A stretch of 64,000 nucleotides of DNA from NCBI RefSeq assembly GCF_900104925.1, contig NZ_LT629735.1, positions 4,013,001 to 4,077,000 of the forward strand, read 5' to 3'. Positions 8,421 to 17,932 of the stretch are shown here, in pieces. The notes under the pieces were generated by a model that saw only the letters and a list, made by a program, of their open reading frames with translations, was not told the origin of the DNA and did not search any database. The translations under genes were made by a program, and so were the position numbers. Position 1 is the stretch's first letter, and every line of letters starts with the position of its first letter. This stretch comes from Opitutus sp. GAS368. Its GTDB lineage: Bacteria; Verrucomicrobiota; Verrucomicrobiia; Opitutales; Opitutaceae.

Positions 8421-8896
8421 GCGCCGCGCAACCCACGTTCCTCCCGCGCCTGATCGGCCGCCTCGACCGGTGGCTGAACGCGCAACGTCGCGCCGCTTTG
8501 CTGGGCCAGTTCGCCGAGTGCGGCGAGGGCGTCTCGATCCAGCTCCCTGTGGTGATCAACCACCCCGACCATCTGCGGGTCGGCGCACGCGTCTCGCTCA
8601 ACGCCTTCGTGCACATCTGGGCGCTGGGCGGCGTCACCATCGGCGACGACACGCTCATTGCCAGCCATGTGGCCATCACATCGCTGACCCACGACCCGCA
8701 GGCGCGGCTTTTCTCCGCCTCGGCGCTGACGCGTCCGGTCGTCATCGGCCGCAACGTCTGGATCGGCGCGCACGCCGTCATCCTGCCCGGGGTCACGATT
8801 GGCGCCGGCGCGATCATCGGCGCCGGCGCCGTGGTGACAAAAAATGTCGCTCCCGGCGCCGTGGTGGTGGGGGTGCCCGCCCGGCCGCGTGCGTGA
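8417..8896 (+). CDS. hexapeptide-repeat (LbH) O-acyltransferase
   Basis: 159 residues with left-handed beta-helix hexapeptide repeats (VGARVSLNAFVHIW, IGRNVWIGAHAVILPGVTIGAGAIIGAGAVV) and the typical acetyltransferase C-terminus VVVGVPARP. It probably O-acetylates a sugar of the exported glycan or its precursor with acetyl-CoA. It is translationally coupled to wzt, so a role in modifying or capping the polymer recognised by the exporter is plausible but unproven. Confidence 0.87.
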   Translation: MSAAQPTFLPRLIGRLDRWLNAQRRAALLGQFAECGEGVSIQLPVVINHPDHLRVGARVSLNAFVHIWALGGVTIGDDTLIASHVAITSLTHDPQARLFSASALTRPVVIGRNVWIGAHAVILPGVTIGAGAIIGAGAVVTKNVAPGAVVVGVPARPRA

Positions 8897-8976
8897 TTCC
8901 CCGTTCGTCTCCTGATCTGTCCCACTCAGAAAGTGTCCGGTCCCGGGCCGCTCCGCGGCCCACCCCGCCCGTTCGC

Positions 8977-9903
8977 ATGAATCTTCCCCGCCTCCTCGCC
9001 CAGCTGCCCGCCCCGCCGGCAGGGCGCTCCGGCTGGCCGTGGACGGTCGAAACCGCGCCGCCGGCGGACGCCGCGACGGTCGCCTGGCCGCGCATCACGA
9101 TTGTCATGCCCAGTTACCAACAGGCGGCCTTTCTCGAGGAAGGCCTGCGCTCGGTGCTCCTGCAGAACTATCCCAACCTCGAGTTCATCGTGAACGATGG
9201 TGGCTCCAAAGACGGTTCCGCGGAAATCATCGCGCGCTACGCCCCGTTCCTCGCCCACTGGCAATCGGCTCGGGACGGGGGCCAGGGCCACGCGATCAAC
9301 CAGGGTTTCGACCGCGCCACCGGCGAGCTCGTGGGCTGGCTCAACAGCGACGATTTCTACCTTCCCGGCGTGCTCTTCGCCACCGCCCGCGAATTCCTCC
9401 GCGGCGCGCCGGACATCGTCTACGGCGACGCCCTCAACCTCTTTGAGGAGGACGGGCGCGCGTTCCAATACTGGCAGGGCTACTGGATCAGCCGGGGCTT
9501 CCTCCAATTCGGCGGCCTGTTCTCCTCCCACGCGATCTTCTGGCGCCGGGCGGTCCACGAACGGCTGTGGGACGAGCTCAACTGCAACGTCGACGGCGAA
9601 CTCTGGCAGCGCCTCGTGCCCGGCCGCCACCTGCGCTACCTGCCGCTGCCGCTCGGGGTCTGCCGCATCCACGGCGAGACGAAGAGCAACGCGGAACAGT
9701 GGCGCAAGAAGTGGCAGGAGGACGACGAGCGCATCTGGGCGCGCCACGGCCGACCGACCCGCAGCCGGATCTACCGCCGCTGGTTCAATTGGAGCCAGCG
9801 CCTGTTCAAGTGGTTCACCCGCCGCCGCAACCGGCCCGCCAAGCACGCCCTGCTCGCCGCCTGCCAGTGGCCCACGCCGCGCTGGCGCGGCACCCTGCCA
9901 TGA
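8977..9903 (+). CDS. glycosyltransferase family 2
   Basis: 308 residues with a GT-A fold. ITIVMPSYQQAAFLEEGLRS begins near residue 38, the nucleotide-binding IVNDGGSKDGS near 70, and the metal-binding acidic motif is LNSDDFYLPG. The first ATG of the clear GT domain with a short N-terminal extension is at 8977; the longer frame upstream overlaps two other genes. A gap of about 80 bases precedes it, a break in the overlap chain. The C-terminus is basic (RRRNRPAKH), suggesting membrane-surface association. Confidence 0.87.
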   Translation: MNLPRLLAQLPAPPAGRSGWPWTVETAPPADAATVAWPRITIVMPSYQQAAFLEEGLRSVLLQNYPNLEFIVNDGGSKDGSAEIIARYAPFLAHWQSARDGGQGHAINQGFDRATGELVGWLNSDDFYLPGVLFATAREFLRGAPDIVYGDALNLFEEDGRAFQYWQGYWISRGFLQFGGLFSSHAIFWRRAVHERLWDELNCNVDGELWQRLVPGRHLRYLPLPLGVCRIHGETKSNAEQWRKKWQEDDERIWARHGRPTRSRIYRRWFNWSQRLFKWFTRRRNRPAKHALLAACQWPTPRWRGTLP

Positions 9904-10880
9904 GCCGTCCGACGCTCGCCCTCTGCATTCCCGCGTATAACGCCACCGGGTTTCTCGGCCGCCTGCTGGCCGGGGCGCGCGCACAGACGATACCGTTCGA
10001 CGAGATCTGGGTCTATGACGACGCCAGCACGGACGGGACGGCGGCTCTCGCCGAGAAACTGGGCGCGCGCGTCGTGCGCGGGGAAAAGAACGCCGGCTGC
10101 TCCCACGGCAAGAACGCCGTCGCCGCCCGTTGCACCAGCACCTGGCTGCACTTCCACGACGCCGACGACGCGCTCGAGCCCAACTTCGTCGCGACCGCCC
10201 GCCGCTGGATGGAGCGCCCGGATGCGCCCGACGTGGTGCTTTTCAACTACCGCACGCTGGAGGACGGGACCGAGCGCCCGCTCGGCATCCGCGAGTTCGA
10301 CGGCGCCGCCCTGCGCGCCGATGCCCTCGCCTACTGCCTCGCCGAGCAGATCAACCCGTTCTGCGGCCTCTACCGCCGCGAACCCTTCCTCGCCGCCGGG
10401 GGCTGGGACGAGGACTACCAGGTGCTGCAGAGCGAGGACCAGGCCGGCCACCTGCGCCTCGCGCTCGCCGGCCTGCGCTTCGACGCCGATCCGACCTACA
10501 CCGTCATCAACTACATCCGGGCCGGCTCCATGACGACCAGCAATCTCGCCGGCGCCCAGCGTTCCACTTACCACGTGCTCGCGAAGGGCGCCGCTGCCGC
10601 ACCGGCGCGTTATCTCCCGATCATCGCCCGCCGCCTGTGGATCACGGCCGGGTTCTCCGGCGCCTACAATGACTGGGAGAACGCCGACCGCGCCGCGGCG
10701 CTGGCACGGCGCATCGCCCCGGCCCTGCCGCCGGTGGGCGGCCCGCTCATGCGGTTCGGTGCCCGCCATTTCCCACGGCTGACTCTGCGGCTCCGCGAAA
10801 AGCTTATCCGCCTGTTCCGGCCCTCGGCCCGCGCCGAACCGGTTTATCAGCGCGCGCCCAAAATCCGCCCCGGGACATGA
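9900..10880 (+). CDS. glycosyltransferase family 2
   Basis: 326 residues. LALCIPAYNATGFLGRLL, VYDDASTDGT and the D-x-D-like FHDADDALEP are the three landmarks of a GT-A family 2 enzyme. ATGA overlaps on both sides tie it to the preceding GT2 and the following membrane protein. The sugar specificity is unknown. Confidence 0.87.
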   Translation: MSRPTLALCIPAYNATGFLGRLLAGARAQTIPFDEIWVYDDASTDGTAALAEKLGARVVRGEKNAGCSHGKNAVAARCTSTWLHFHDADDALEPNFVATARRWMERPDAPDVVLFNYRTLEDGTERPLGIREFDGAALRADALAYCLAEQINPFCGLYRREPFLAAGGWDEDYQVLQSEDQAGHLRLALAGLRFDADPTYTVINYIRAGSMTTSNLAGAQRSTYHVLAKGAAAAPARYLPIIARRLWITAGFSGAYNDWENADRAAALARRIAPALPPVGGPLMRFGARHFPRLTLRLREKLIRLFRPSARAEPVYQRAPKIRPGT

Positions 10881-11938
10881 ACGCCCCGCTGTCCACCGAA
10901 CCACCCCAGCCGCTGCGCCCCTGGCTCCTGCGCGCCGCCGCCCTGTTGGGTCTGGCGCTCGGCGGCGCCGTGCTGGCGCATTTCTCGATGGCGACGCATC
11001 CGCGCTTCCTGCACCTGCCCTGGTCGGTCGACAGCCAGAATGCCATCCTCGAGCGGCGGGTTTTTGTCTTCGAGGGCGTCCCGGTCGAGTTTCCCTCCTG
11101 GCGGAACCGCGTGCTGGTGCCACTGGCCATGCGGGCCATCACCGCTGTCACGCCCGCGTCGTCCAGCCAGGCCTACCTGCTCGTCCGCTGGGCGTCGGCG
11201 TGTGCGGCGCTCGCCGCCTTCACCTGGCTGGTGCGCACCGCGACCCGGGCGGGCTGGTGGCTGAGCGGCGGAGCCGCCCTCGTGTTCGCGCTCAGCCTGT
11301 TCCCCACCTTCCTGCATCTCTATGAGGTGCCCTCCGATTTCCTCGACGCGGCGTTTTTCAGCCTGCTCCTCGGCTGCCTGCTGCAAAGGCGCCGGCTGGT
11401 TTTCGCCGGCTGCCTGCTGCTGGCGCTGCTCAACCGGGAATCCGCCATTTTCGCGCTCATCGCCTGGTGGGCCGTGCACGCGTGGCCCTTCGCCCGGAGG
11501 AATTTCCTGCGCGAATCGGCCTTCTGCCTCACCCTCGGCGTCGCCGGCACGGCGCTGGTGATGGGCGTGCGCCAGGCCAACGCCATGGTCGCTGCCCCGG
11601 GATCCAGCGGACTGCAGCCTTTCGAGCCGGCGATGCTGTTCGGCATGCACTGGAACATGGTCGTGGAGTTTCTCCGGCACCCGAACTACGCGAATCCGTT
11701 GTTCTTCCTCGGCGCCTATCTGGCCTTCGTCGGGCTGGTCGCCGCGGCCAGCTGGTCCCGGCTGCCGGCCGAGTTGCGCCGGCTCGGATGGACCGCCCTG
11801 GCGCTGTATGTGGTCTCGGTGCTCTACGGTAACATCGACGAGTTGCGCATCAACATCCCGGCGCTCGTGGTCAGCACGCTGCTGCTCGCGTGGCTGGCTT
11901 TTCGCGACACCCGGCCGGAACCCGGGCCCGCGCCATGA
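10877..11938 (+). CDS. polytopic membrane protein of the glycan locus
   Basis: 353 residues with about eight to ten hydrophobic segments and a large first periplasmic loop after helix 1 containing FPSWRNRVLVPLAM. The R-N-R-x2-x-P feature resembles hypothetical membrane proteins found in polysaccharide clusters. It could be a membrane GT-C-type transferase, but no catalytic motif can be named. Four-base overlaps with both neighbours show it belongs to the operon. Confidence 0.72.
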   Translation: MNAPLSTEPPQPLRPWLLRAAALLGLALGGAVLAHFSMATHPRFLHLPWSVDSQNAILERRVFVFEGVPVEFPSWRNRVLVPLAMRAITAVTPASSSQAYLLVRWASACAALAAFTWLVRTATRAGWWLSGGAALVFALSLFPTFLHLYEVPSDFLDAAFFSLLLGCLLQRRRLVFAGCLLLALLNRESAIFALIAWWAVHAWPFARRNFLRESAFCLTLGVAGTALVMGVRQANAMVAAPGSSGLQPFEPAMLFGMHWNMVVEFLRHPNYANPLFFLGAYLAFVGLVAAASWSRLPAELRRLGWTALALYVVSVLYGNIDELRINIPALVVSTLLLAWLAFRDTRPEPGPAP

Positions 11939-12888
11939 ACCCGCTCATTACCGTCGTCATTCCCTGCTACAATGCGGCGCCCTGGATGGCCGGCACCATC
12001 GCCTCCGTGCGGGCCCAGACGTGGCGGCGCTACGAGATCATCCTGGTCAATGACGGCTCGAAGGACGGCTCCGGCGAAATCGCCGACCGGCTGGCCGGCC
12101 CGGACCTACAGGTGGTGCACCAGGCCAATGCGGGCCAATGCGCGGCGTTCAACCGCGGGCTGGCCCTCGCCCAGGGGGATTACATCGAATACCTCGACGC
12201 CGACGACCTGCTCGCAGCGGACAAGCTGCAGATCCAGATCGAGCGCCTGCAGCAGCTGCCGCCCGGTTGGATCGCCTCCGGCGCCTGGGGCCGTTTCGCG
12301 GAGAATCCCGCGGAGACGAAGTTCGAACCCGAGGCCGTGTGGCGCGACCTGTCGCCGGTGGAATGGCTGGTCACTTCCTGGCAGGGCGGCGGCATGATGC
12401 ACGGGGCCGCCTGGTTGGTGCCGCGGTCGGTGGCGCAGGCCGCCGGCCTGTGGGACGAACGGCTTTCGCTCATCAACGACTTTGATTATTTCTCCCGCGT
12501 CCTTCTGGCCAGCCAGGGAATTGCGTTCTGTGCCCGGGCCCGCACCTACTACCGCTCCGGCCTGGCCGGCAGCCTGAGCGCCAGCACCAGCCGGCGGGCC
12601 TGGGACTCGGCCTTTCTCTCCACCGAGCTCGGCACGAAGTCGCTCCTCGCCCGCGAGGACAGCCCGCGCACGCGTGCCGCCGCGGCCATCAACTGGCAGC
12701 GGCTGATCTACTCGGCCTATCCCTTCGTGCCCGATCTGGTCCGGAAGGGCGAAGCGGAAGTTCGCCGCCTCGGTGGCTGCGAACTCGAGATCGGCGGCGG
12801 GCCCGTCTTCCAGGTCCTGCGCCGTGTCCTCGGCTGGAAACCCGCCCGCCGCGCCCAGGTGTTCGGCCGCCGCCTCTTCAAACGCTGA
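11935..12888 (+). CDS. glycosyltransferase family 2
   Basis: 317 residues. ITVVIPCYNAAPWMAGTIAS, ILVNDGSKDGSGEIADRL and YLDADDLLAADKL define a GT-A family 2 domain. The start at 11935 is fixed by the ATGA overlap with the membrane protein gene. The C-terminus ends in a basic run (KPARRAQVFGRRLFKR), like other transferases of this locus. Confidence 0.88.
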   Translation: MNPLITVVIPCYNAAPWMAGTIASVRAQTWRRYEIILVNDGSKDGSGEIADRLAGPDLQVVHQANAGQCAAFNRGLALAQGDYIEYLDADDLLAADKLQIQIERLQQLPPGWIASGAWGRFAENPAETKFEPEAVWRDLSPVEWLVTSWQGGGMMHGAAWLVPRSVAQAAGLWDERLSLINDFDYFSRVLLASQGIAFCARARTYYRSGLAGSLSASTSRRAWDSAFLSTELGTKSLLAREDSPRTRAAAAINWQRLIYSAYPFVPDLVRKGEAEVRRLGGCELEIGGGPVFQVLRRVLGWKPARRAQVFGRRLFKR

Positions 12889-12892
12889 TTCC

Positions 12893-13606
12893 ATGATCGC
12901 CGTCGTCTCCTCCTGCGTCGCACCGAGTGTGCTCCCGAGCCATGACGGCGCGCGCACCACGCTCACCCCCGAGGTCCGGCTCCAGCACACGCGCGGCACG
13001 GTCGACTCCCTGCTCGCCCTCGGCGTGAAGCAGATCTTCGTCACGGACAACTCCGCCGGTTCGTGGCTGGTCGACCGCGCCGCCGAACTTGCGCCCGCCC
13101 GCATCATCCCCTTCACGCAACCACCCATCCGCAACAAGGGTATCGGCGAGATGTGGTTGCTGCTCGGCGTCCTCCAACACTTGCCCGAAAACGAGCCGGT
13201 CCTGAAGATCTCCGGCCGCTACCGGGTCGGCCCGGCCACGGAACTGAAACTGCGCGAGGGCGACGACGTCGTCGGCAAGCTCTACGTCCACGGCCGCGTG
13301 CGCAGCCTTTCCACGCGTTGCTACCTGATGCGCGACCGGGCGGTCGCGGCGCGGTTATGGGAACGGACGCTGGACGAAATCTACGCCGAGGCGGCCCGCA
13401 TCCACGGCCCGCGCTCGTTGCTGCGCATCCTGCAGAGTTCGTTGCGGCCGGCCCGGGACCGGCTGCGTTATGGCGATCCGACTGCGGCCGTCGAGACGGC
13501 GATCTACCACGCCATCCGCCACCTGTCCCTGCGCCTGCGCGAGGTCGAGCACCTCGACGTCGAGGGCATCATGGGCAGCTGGATCAACGAGGTCGTGACG
13601 GAATAA
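12893..13606 (+). CDS. conserved protein of the glycan locus, function unknown
   Basis: 237 residues, no recognised family. It has an N-terminal Rossmann-like strand (MIAVVSSCVAP), then VKQIFVTDNSAG and VLKISGRYRVGPATELKL near residue 104. The K-[IL]-[ST]-GRY segment recurs in uncharacterised proteins of capsule clusters that may be transferases. There are no transmembrane segments. It lies between a GT2 gene and a CgeB-like gene with short spacing, so it probably takes part in glycan assembly. Confidence 0.6.
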   Translation: MIAVVSSCVAPSVLPSHDGARTTLTPEVRLQHTRGTVDSLLALGVKQIFVTDNSAGSWLVDRAAELAPARIIPFTQPPIRNKGIGEMWLLLGVLQHLPENEPVLKISGRYRVGPATELKLREGDDVVGKLYVHGRVRSLSTRCYLMRDRAVAARLWERTLDEIYAEAARIHGPRSLLRILQSSLRPARDRLRYGDPTAAVETAIYHAIRHLSLRLREVEHLDVEGIMGSWINEVVTE

Positions 13607-13617
13607 CGCCCCGCGCG

Positions 13618-14775
13618 ATGCGCATCTTTCTCTCCAGCCAGCAGGCCCTCCGCCGGCACGCCGTGCCGGCCTACGCCTTTTGGGAATACTATTTCCGGAA
13701 CGGCCTGCTCGAAGCCGGTCACGAGATCGTCGAGGCCCCCGGCGTCGACTGGGCTGAAGGCCTGACGACCATGGCGCCCGTGGCACGGCAGCGCTGGCTG
13801 GCCGACACCTGGGGACGCACCGTGGATTTCATCCGGGCGGAACATGCCCGCCGGCCCATCGGGATGTTTCTCGGCTACCTTTTCCCCAACCAGGTGGAAC
13901 CGTCCGCCGTAGATGCCATCCGCGTCCTGGGCATCCCGTGCGTGAATTTTTTCTGCGACAACGTCCGCGAGTTCACGCGCGTGCCCGCCAGCTTCCGGCC
14001 CTTCGACCTGCACTGGGTGCCGGAAGCCGGGGCGCGGGCCATGTATGCGGACGCCGGGCTGCCGCTCATCTATGCCCCGATGGCGCTGTGGATTCCGCCG
14101 GCCTACCGCACTCCGCCGGAGCGCGAGGAATCCGACATCATCTTCCTCGGTTCGCACGACCTGCTCCGCGAGGACCTGCTCGGCGACGCCGTTGAACGCG
14201 GCCTGCCGCTGCGCCTGCACGGCGCCGGCTGGCGCGATGGTGGCACCACGTCCGCCCCGCCCCGCGGCTCCCCGTGGCGGACGCTCCAGAACCAGTTCGC
14301 CTTTCTCCGGGACCACGGCCTGCGCGGCCTTGCGATGCGCGCCACCTACCAGCACCACCGTCCGCGAAATCCCGCCTGGATCGACCGCTGCTGGCAGCCG
14401 GCCCTCTTGGGGGACGACTATTTCCGCGGCACCCGCGAGAGCGCCGTGGTCATCGGCATCAACCGCTACCCAAGCTTCCGGCATTCGTTTTCCCATCCCG
14501 GCCGCTATTCCCGCCTGCGCGACATCGAGGCGCCGATGCTGGGCGCCTGCTATCTGGTGGAAAAAGCGCCGGGCCTGGAGGATCTCTATGAGCCGGGTCG
14601 GGAGATCGAGACCTACGACAACGCCGCCGAACTCGTCGAGAAGGCCGGCCGGCTCGCCCGCGATCCCGGATTGCGGGCTGGGCTGCGCCGCCTCGGCCAG
14701 CGGCGCGCGCTGTCCGATCACACTTTGGCCCGCACCCTCACCCGCATCGGCGAACGTCTCGGTCTTCCCGCATGA
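13618..14775 (+). CDS. CgeB-like glycosyltransferase
   Basis: 385 residues. A GT-B-like arrangement has N-terminal LSSQQALRRH and a middle VNFFCDNVREF. The C-terminal region YLVEKAPGLEDLYEPGREI is followed by a terminal helix pair as in the CgeB / Glyco_trans_1_2 group, where an EW..P-type pyrophosphate loop is replaced by this PGLEDLYEPG segment. The start at 13618 comes 11 bases after the preceding stop. The long open frame upstream is a shadow. Confidence 0.72.
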   Translation: MRIFLSSQQALRRHAVPAYAFWEYYFRNGLLEAGHEIVEAPGVDWAEGLTTMAPVARQRWLADTWGRTVDFIRAEHARRPIGMFLGYLFPNQVEPSAVDAIRVLGIPCVNFFCDNVREFTRVPASFRPFDLHWVPEAGARAMYADAGLPLIYAPMALWIPPAYRTPPEREESDIIFLGSHDLLREDLLGDAVERGLPLRLHGAGWRDGGTTSAPPRGSPWRTLQNQFAFLRDHGLRGLAMRATYQHHRPRNPAWIDRCWQPALLGDDYFRGTRESAVVIGINRYPSFRHSFSHPGRYSRLRDIEAPMLGACYLVEKAPGLEDLYEPGREIETYDNAAELVEKAGRLARDPGLRAGLRRLGQRRALSDHTLARTLTRIGERLGLPA

Positions 14776-15995
14776 CCGCGGCCCGTCCTCTCAATGCCGA
14801 GCTGGAAGGAGTGCGCGGGCTGGCCTGCCTGATGGTCGCCTGCAGCCACGTCTTTTATGTCACCCATCTCGACCCGACGGTGACGCTGCCGGGCTGGCTG
14901 CACCACCTCGAGGCCGGACAGACCGGTGTGCTCGTCTTCTTTGTGCTTTCGGGTTACCTGATCAGCTGGACCAATCCCGGCGACTGCACGGCGGAGAATC
15001 GCCGCGCCTACCTGTGGCGTCGCTTCGTCCGATTGGGCCCCATCTACTACGCCGCCCTGGCCCTGACATTTGCGGTGCTTTTCTGGCGCCGGGACCCGGC
15101 GCCTCCTTCCATGGTAATCGCGCTGCTGGCCGGCGCGCATAATTTCAACGACTACTTCGGCCTGCATGTGCCTCCGCCGATGGTCAACGGTCCGCTGTGG
15201 AGCTTGAACTACGAAATCCTGTATTACGGCCTGTTCATCCTCCTGTGGCGTTTCTCACCGCGCCTGGGCTGGGTTTTTCTCCCGGCGGCGGTGGCCACGG
15301 TGCTCGGCTGGTTCACGCCGCAATGGATGCCGCTGTTCCTCGCCAGCTATGCCTGCGGCTGGCTGTATTGGGCCGCCGGCTGGTGGCTCGCCCGCCTGCC
15401 GGAATTGCCGGCGACCGCGCCGGCCCCGGCCGCGGTCACCTGGCTGCTGCTGGTCTTTGCCGGCCACCAGATCGGCGGGATGGTGCGTGTCCTCAATGCC
15501 CTCGGCTTGCACAGTCAGGATGCCGGCATGGTGACATTGGGCCAGCTGGGGGGGCTGCCGGCGATCCTGCTGCTGCTCGCGGCGGTCACCCGGCGCCGGT
15601 TGCCCGGTGCGGTCTGGCTCGCCGCGCTGGCCTGGATATCCTGTGTGGTACCGCTGGCCGGCATGTTGTGGACGGGCCGGCTGTGGAGCGAGCCCGGTTG
15701 GATCAATGGCGGGATCGCGGTCCTCCTCGCCGTCGCGGCGCTTCCCATCCGGAGCACGGGCTGGTTGAAATCCTTGGCCGGGCTGGGGCGCATTTCCTAC
15801 GCCTTCTACGTGGTGCACTTTCCGATGCTCTTCCTCGTGCTCCTGCTGCCGTTGCCCGGCGGCACCCTGCCCGCCTATCTGGGGCGCGTGCTTGTCTGGG
15901 CCGTTACCTCCCTCGCGTTGGCCTGTTTCCTCGAGCTACGCCTCCAGCCCTGGGCCAAGGCCCGCCTGTCCCCGCCCCGTTCTGCCCTGACGTGA
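14772..15995 (+). CDS. acyltransferase 3 family membrane protein
   Basis: 407 residues with about ten membrane helices. The N-terminus LNAELEGVRGLACLMVACSHVFY contains the family's conserved E/R/H region, and FFVLSGYLISW follows. These proteins transfer acetyl or other acyl groups to sugars at the membrane. ATGA with the upstream gene and a GTGA overlap with the downstream gene put it in the operon. It is the second acyl-modifying enzyme of the locus. Confidence 0.88.
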   Translation: MTAARPLNAELEGVRGLACLMVACSHVFYVTHLDPTVTLPGWLHHLEAGQTGVLVFFVLSGYLISWTNPGDCTAENRRAYLWRRFVRLGPIYYAALALTFAVLFWRRDPAPPSMVIALLAGAHNFNDYFGLHVPPPMVNGPLWSLNYEILYYGLFILLWRFSPRLGWVFLPAAVATVLGWFTPQWMPLFLASYACGWLYWAAGWWLARLPELPATAPAPAAVTWLLLVFAGHQIGGMVRVLNALGLHSQDAGMVTLGQLGGLPAILLLLAAVTRRRLPGAVWLAALAWISCVVPLAGMLWTGRLWSEPGWINGGIAVLLAVAALPIRSTGWLKSLAGLGRISYAFYVVHFPMLFLVLLLPLPGGTLPAYLGRVLVWAVTSLALACFLELRLQPWAKARLSPPRSALT

Positions 15996-16969
15996 GCCGC
16001 CTCTGCCTCTACTATGTTCCCGAGCCCGAGCGCGATCGCTGGGTGCCCGGCGACCGCTTCGTGCGTCCCGTCGTGCGGCGGCTGGTCCGCGGCCAACCGC
16101 GGCCAGGCGGCCTGGCCAAGGTCTTCCTCAACCTCCGGCTGGGGCTCGACCGCCTCGGCGTGCGCCACGAGGTTAATCTTCCCTTTCGCAAGCTCCGCGG
16201 GGACGACCGTGTCGCCATCCTCGGCCTCGGCCGCCACTGCCTCGACGGCTACGCCCAGCCCAACCCCATCGTCGCCGGCATCGGGCTCATGACGCATCCC
16301 TCGGAATGGCCCACCCTCTGCACCGACTATCCCGTCGTGCGCTACCTGCAGCACAGCGCCTGGTGCGACGCCGTCTACCGGCCCTTCTTCGGCGACCGCT
16401 GCGCGATCTGGCCGGTCGGGATCGACACCGACCGCTGGCAACCGGGACCGGCCGGCGCCAAGACGACCGATTTCCTGATCTACGACAAGATCCACTGGGA
16501 CCGGGAACGACGTGAAACCGAATTGCTGGCGCCGCTGCGCGCGGAACTCGCGCGGCGGGGCTGCACCCATGAGACGCTGCGCTACGGCTTCTACCAGCCC
16601 GGCGCCTATCGCGAATCGCTCCAGCGTTGCCGGGCGATGCTCTTCCTCTCCGCCCACGAAAGCCAGGGGATCGCGGCCGAGGAGGCCATGGCCGCCGGCG
16701 TCCCCTTGCTCGCGTGGGACCCCGGGTTTCTGGAGGATCCCGAGCGCTTCCGGTGGGGCCAGGCCGAGATCCCCGCGACCTCGGTGCCGTATTTCGATGC
16801 GCGCTGCGGTCTCACGTTTCGCGACGCCCGGGAATTCGCCGCGCAACTGCCGGCGTTTCTTGCCACGCGCTTCTCGCCCCGCGACTACATCCTGGAAAAC
16901 CTGACCCTGGAGAAGTGTTCACGCCATTTCGTCGGGATCGTCGATGCCGCGCAAGCCGCCCGCCCATGA
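15992..16969 (+). CDS. GT-B-like glycosyltransferase
   Basis: 325 residues starting at a GTG that overlaps the previous stop (GTGA). The long frame upstream of this GTG overlaps the acyltransferase gene and is rejected. It carries LFLSAHESQGIAAEEAMAAGVPLLAWD near the C-terminus, the E-x6-E-like region of family 4 transferases, and IWPVGIDTDRW in the linker. The donor is unknown. Confidence 0.78.
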   Translation: MSRLCLYYVPEPERDRWVPGDRFVRPVVRRLVRGQPRPGGLAKVFLNLRLGLDRLGVRHEVNLPFRKLRGDDRVAILGLGRHCLDGYAQPNPIVAGIGLMTHPSEWPTLCTDYPVVRYLQHSAWCDAVYRPFFGDRCAIWPVGIDTDRWQPGPAGAKTTDFLIYDKIHWDRERRETELLAPLRAELARRGCTHETLRYGFYQPGAYRESLQRCRAMLFLSAHESQGIAAEEAMAAGVPLLAWDPGFLEDPERFRWGQAEIPATSVPYFDARCGLTFRDAREFAAQLPAFLATRFSPRDYILENLTLEKCSRHFVGIVDAAQAARP

Positions 16970-17928
16970 CGCCGCCCGTCACCCTCCAGATCAGCCTCGC
17001 CCCGTCGGACCACCGGCTGGCCGCTGAAATCCTGCCGCACCAGATCCGCACGTGGCGCGGGCAGGTGGCGGAAATCCTCCTGACCATCGACCTGCACCGC
17101 AGCCGCGGGCGGTTCGCCGACGGCTGGGCCGGGGGCCGCGACGCCATCCTCGCGCTGGCAAATTCCATCGCGGGCGCCCGGGTGGTCGCGGTCGACGACG
17201 GCCCGGAGGCCATGGCGGCGGTTTCGCGCGAGTTCTTCGGCGGCCGCCCGATCCCGCGCAAGGATCACCGCGGCGGGCCCTATTATTCCTATTTCTTCGC
17301 GTTGCATGCCGCGACTCACCCGCGGGTGCTGCATTGCGACGCCGACATGATGTTTGGCGGAGGTTCGCCGACCTGGGTCGCCGAGGCCTGCGCCCTGCTC
17401 GACGAAAACCCCGACGTGCTGCTCACGGCGCCGCTGCCGGGACCTCCGGCGCCGGACGGCCGCCTGCGCGAATTGCCCGGCCGGCGGCTCGCCCGCCCGG
17501 AGTTTGCCTACGAGTTTCCCGACGTCAGCACGCGGGTGTTCCTGCTGGACCGCAACCGGTGGCGCGACCGGCTCGGCGCACTGCGGCCCGGTTTGGCCGC
17601 GCCCCGCGGATTCATCCTGGCGCTCCTCGAGGGCAACCCCCCGCGGCAGCTGCCCGAGCGGCTGCTGGCGGCCGAGCTGGAGCGCCGCCACCTGCGCCGG
17701 ATCGATTTTCTCGGCCAGGCCCCCGGCATGTGGTCGCTGCATCCCCCTTACCGTGGCGCGGACTTCTTTGCGAAACTGCCGGCACTGGTCCGCCGCGTCG
17801 AAGCCGGCGACATGCCACCGGAGCAGCTGGGCTTCCATGACGTCTGCGACCAGCTCGTCGACTGGTCCGAGGGCCGGCAGCGGCTCGCCGAGCGCCGCTG
17901 GTGGCGCCGTCTCCGGGAGAAAAAATAG
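16966..17928 (+). CDS. putative GT-A glycosyltransferase
   Basis: 320 residues. VTLQISLAPSDHRLAAEILP opens a nucleotide-binding-like domain and VLHCDADMMFGG near residue 123 supplies a D-x-D metal site. It is not a standard GT2: the usual PxxN motif is replaced. The start overlaps the previous stop (ATGA). Probably another sugar transferase of the pathway. Confidence 0.68.
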   Translation: MTPPVTLQISLAPSDHRLAAEILPHQIRTWRGQVAEILLTIDLHRSRGRFADGWAGGRDAILALANSIAGARVVAVDDGPEAMAAVSREFFGGRPIPRKDHRGGPYYSYFFALHAATHPRVLHCDADMMFGGGSPTWVAEACALLDENPDVLLTAPLPGPPAPDGRLRELPGRRLARPEFAYEFPDVSTRVFLLDRNRWRDRLGALRPGLAAPRGFILALLEGNPPRQLPERLLAAELERRHLRRIDFLGQAPGMWSLHPPYRGADFFAKLPALVRRVEAGDMPPEQLGFHDVCDQLVDWSEGRQRLAERRWWRRLREKK

Positions 17929-17932
17929 CCGC

